From: JAWLGW01 sp964569055
GTDB taxonomy: Bacteria > Planctomycetota > J058
Length of the DNA stretch: 25,285 bases
Assembly: GCA_964569055.1 (NCBI GenBank)
Contig: CAZMSZ010000070.1
Coordinates: 1-25,285 of the forward strand
Direction: 5' to 3'
The position numbers were made by a program, and so were the translations under genes. Every line of letters begins with the position of its first letter. Positions within the stretch are counted from its first letter, which is position 1. Under the pieces are notes generated by a model. The model saw only the letters and a program-made list of their open reading frames with translations. It made no database searches and was not told the DNA's origin. Below, in pieces: positions 24,220 through 25,285 of the stretch.

Positions 24220-25128
24220 TCACGCGCCAAGCGTCGACACGCGTTCGAGGGCTCCCGAGGTCACCCCGAAGTCGGCCACCTCGAGCCAGGCCGCGACGCG
24301 CTCGGCGACGCCCGGCAGGAACAGCGGCGCCACGTGGCCCACGGCCAGCGGCAACACCACGTCGTCGCCCTCGGCGAGCAGGGCCGACCAGGCGGGCGAC
24401 ACGATGTTGTCGTGCAGCGAGACCACGGTGTGGACCGAGACGGCCGCGCAGCGGCCGGGGGCGTGCCCGTGGCAGTGGGCGCTCCCGATCCGCATGTCGC
24501 GCGCGCTCATGCCGAGGCCGAACCGGGCGAGGTGCGTCCCGCGGTGCGGCGAGGCGATCGAGACCACGGTCGCCAGCGGGACGTCGGGATCGGCGAGCGC
24601 GGCGGCGCGCCCGATCACGCCTCCCATGCTGTGGCCGACGTAGCCGACCCGGGCGTAGCCGCTCGCGGCCGCGACCTCGCGGGCGCGCGCCGCCACGAAC
24701 GCCACGTTGTCGGCCAGCGGCGCCAGCGTGCTCGGCAGGTCCACCAGCACCGGCTGAAAGCCGCGCGCCCGCAGCCGCCGCGCCAGGGGCCGCATGATCC
24801 CCGCGTTCTCGAGGTAGCCCGCCACGAGCAGCACCGGCGGGCCGCCGGCGGCGCTGGGAGCCTCGCGCCGGCGCGGCAGCAGCGCGTGCGCCGCCTGCAG
24901 CCCGAACGCCACCGACTGCCACCACGTCTCGAGCAGGCAGCCCCACCCCCGCCCGAACACCCCCGCGGGCGGCACCGCGCCCACCAGGCTCGCCTGGTGC
25001 TCGTCCATGGCCTCGCGCCGCTCGAGCCACCGCGCCGTCCGCGCGCAAGCCCACACGCCCACCAGCACGGCGGCGAACGCCGAGAGCGGGAGCAGGACCA
25101 GGAGCAGGGCGAGTTGGGAGGGGGTCAT
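24220..25128 (-). CDS. Membrane-anchored alpha/beta-hydrolase, triacylglycerol lipase/PGAP1-like
   Basis: A 302-residue hydrolase. Residues 5-29 form an uncleaved N-terminal transmembrane helix (LALLLVLLPLSAFAAVLVGV). The alpha/beta-hydrolase fold starts at PPVLLVAGYLENAG, with the oxyanion-site region following, and the nucleophile elbow GHSMGG places catalytic Ser at 167. SIASPHRGTHLARFG after it is typical of class 2 lipases and PGAP1-like esterases. Candidate catalytic Asp and His are in SLHDNIVSP and LAVGHVAPLF. It should act on lipid esters at the periplasmic side of the inner membrane; the true substrate is unknown. The ATG is the first start in the frame. A TAGGAT lies 18 bases upstream and no Shine-Dalgarno sequence is seen. 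The gene is convergent with the preceding enzyme gene. Confidence 0.87.
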   Translation of the reverse strand: MTPSQLALLLVLLPLSAFAAVLVGVWACARTARWLERREAMDEHQASLVGAVPPAGVFGRGWGCLLETWWQSVAFGLQAAHALLPRRREAPSAAGGPPVLLVAGYLENAGIMRPLARRLRARGFQPVLVDLPSTLAPLADNVAFVAARAREVAAASGYARVGYVGHSMGGVIGRAAALADPDVPLATVVSIASPHRGTHLARFGLGMSARDMRIGSAHCHGHAPGRCAAVSVHTVVSLHDNIVSPAWSALLAEGDDVVLPLAVGHVAPLFLPGVAERVAAWLEVADFGVTSGALERVSTLGA

Positions 25129-25205
25129 GGGCGCGGAGTCGTGCTGATCCTATCCGAGGGGCGGGACGGAGTCCGAGGCCGATTCCGAGAGGCTGTCGCA
25201 TTGAC

Positions 25206-25258
25206 CCTCGTGCTCATGCTCGTGCCCGTCCGTGCCCGTGCTCGTGCTCGTGCTCGTT
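25206..25258 (+). repeat. Degenerate hexanucleotide array (GTGCTC-type)
   Basis: A run of CGTGCT units with variants (CATGCT, CGTGCC, one CGTCCGTGCC irregularity) and then three clean units at 25237-25255. It is the same repeat family as the array at 17395, but older or more mutated. It lies in the noncoding stretch from the lipase start to the window edge; nothing else is seen there. Confidence 0.85.
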
Positions 25259-25285
25259 CTTCACGAGGCGTGGTCGTGTATGCGA

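Overview
This is a very GC-rich window (visibly above 70%) from the chromosome or scaffold of a Gram-negative-type bacterium. It has two transmembrane Hanks-type Ser/Thr kinases with propeller-like sensor regions, a pseudopilin operon, lipoprotein and Sec signal peptides, and several sugar and exopolysaccharide genes. Taken together this suggests Planctomycetota or Myxococcota. I lean to Planctomycetota from the style of the kinases, but the sequence does not settle it. A 100-N scaffold gap at 21519-21618 shows this is a draft assembly.

Layout. Bases 1-5269 (minus strand): the N-terminal half of a GlgX-type glycogen debranching enzyme, overlapped by a DegT-family sugar aminotransferase; a Cu/Zn superoxide dismutase lipoprotein; and a glycosyltransferase overlapped by a UDP-glucuronate 4-epimerase-like enzyme. 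Bases 5321-9624 (minus): a four-gene operon of PilV/GspI-like, PilX-like, HEAT-repeat and PilW/GspJ-like proteins, probably minor pseudopilins of a type IV pilus or type II secretion machine. Bases 9625-9962: a 338-bp divergent intergenic region with one long inverted repeat.

Bases 9963-10640 (plus) hold the most striking gene. It encodes a secreted MerP-like heavy-metal-associated (HMA) domain in which both metal-binding cysteine codons are in-frame TGA, giving GMT-U-AVG-U-P. SECIS-like hairpins lie at the right distance downstream. I interpret it as a double-selenocysteine protein that an ordinary gene caller would break into two pieces. TGA is a normal stop for many other genes here, so this is not a general code change.

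Bases 10723-22970 contain two similar modules. Each has an asparagine synthetase-like amidotransferase and a glycosyltransferase on the plus strand, meeting a paralogous transmembrane Ser/Thr kinase on the minus strand. Between the modules are a 455-residue unknown protein with a GrpE-like C-terminus and a GCTCGT hexanucleotide array. Bases 23016-25128 carry a small unknown protein, an isocitrate lyase/PEP mutase family enzyme and a membrane-anchored lipase-like hydrolase. The right edge has a second, degenerate hexanucleotide array.

A recurrent signal is a -10-like box of form TAnnnT lying 6-7 bases before the start codon, with no Shine-Dalgarno sequence. It implies that many genes here are transcribed without a leader. 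The selenoprotein, sodC, the HEAT protein and the small 88-residue protein instead have clear Shine-Dalgarno sequences.
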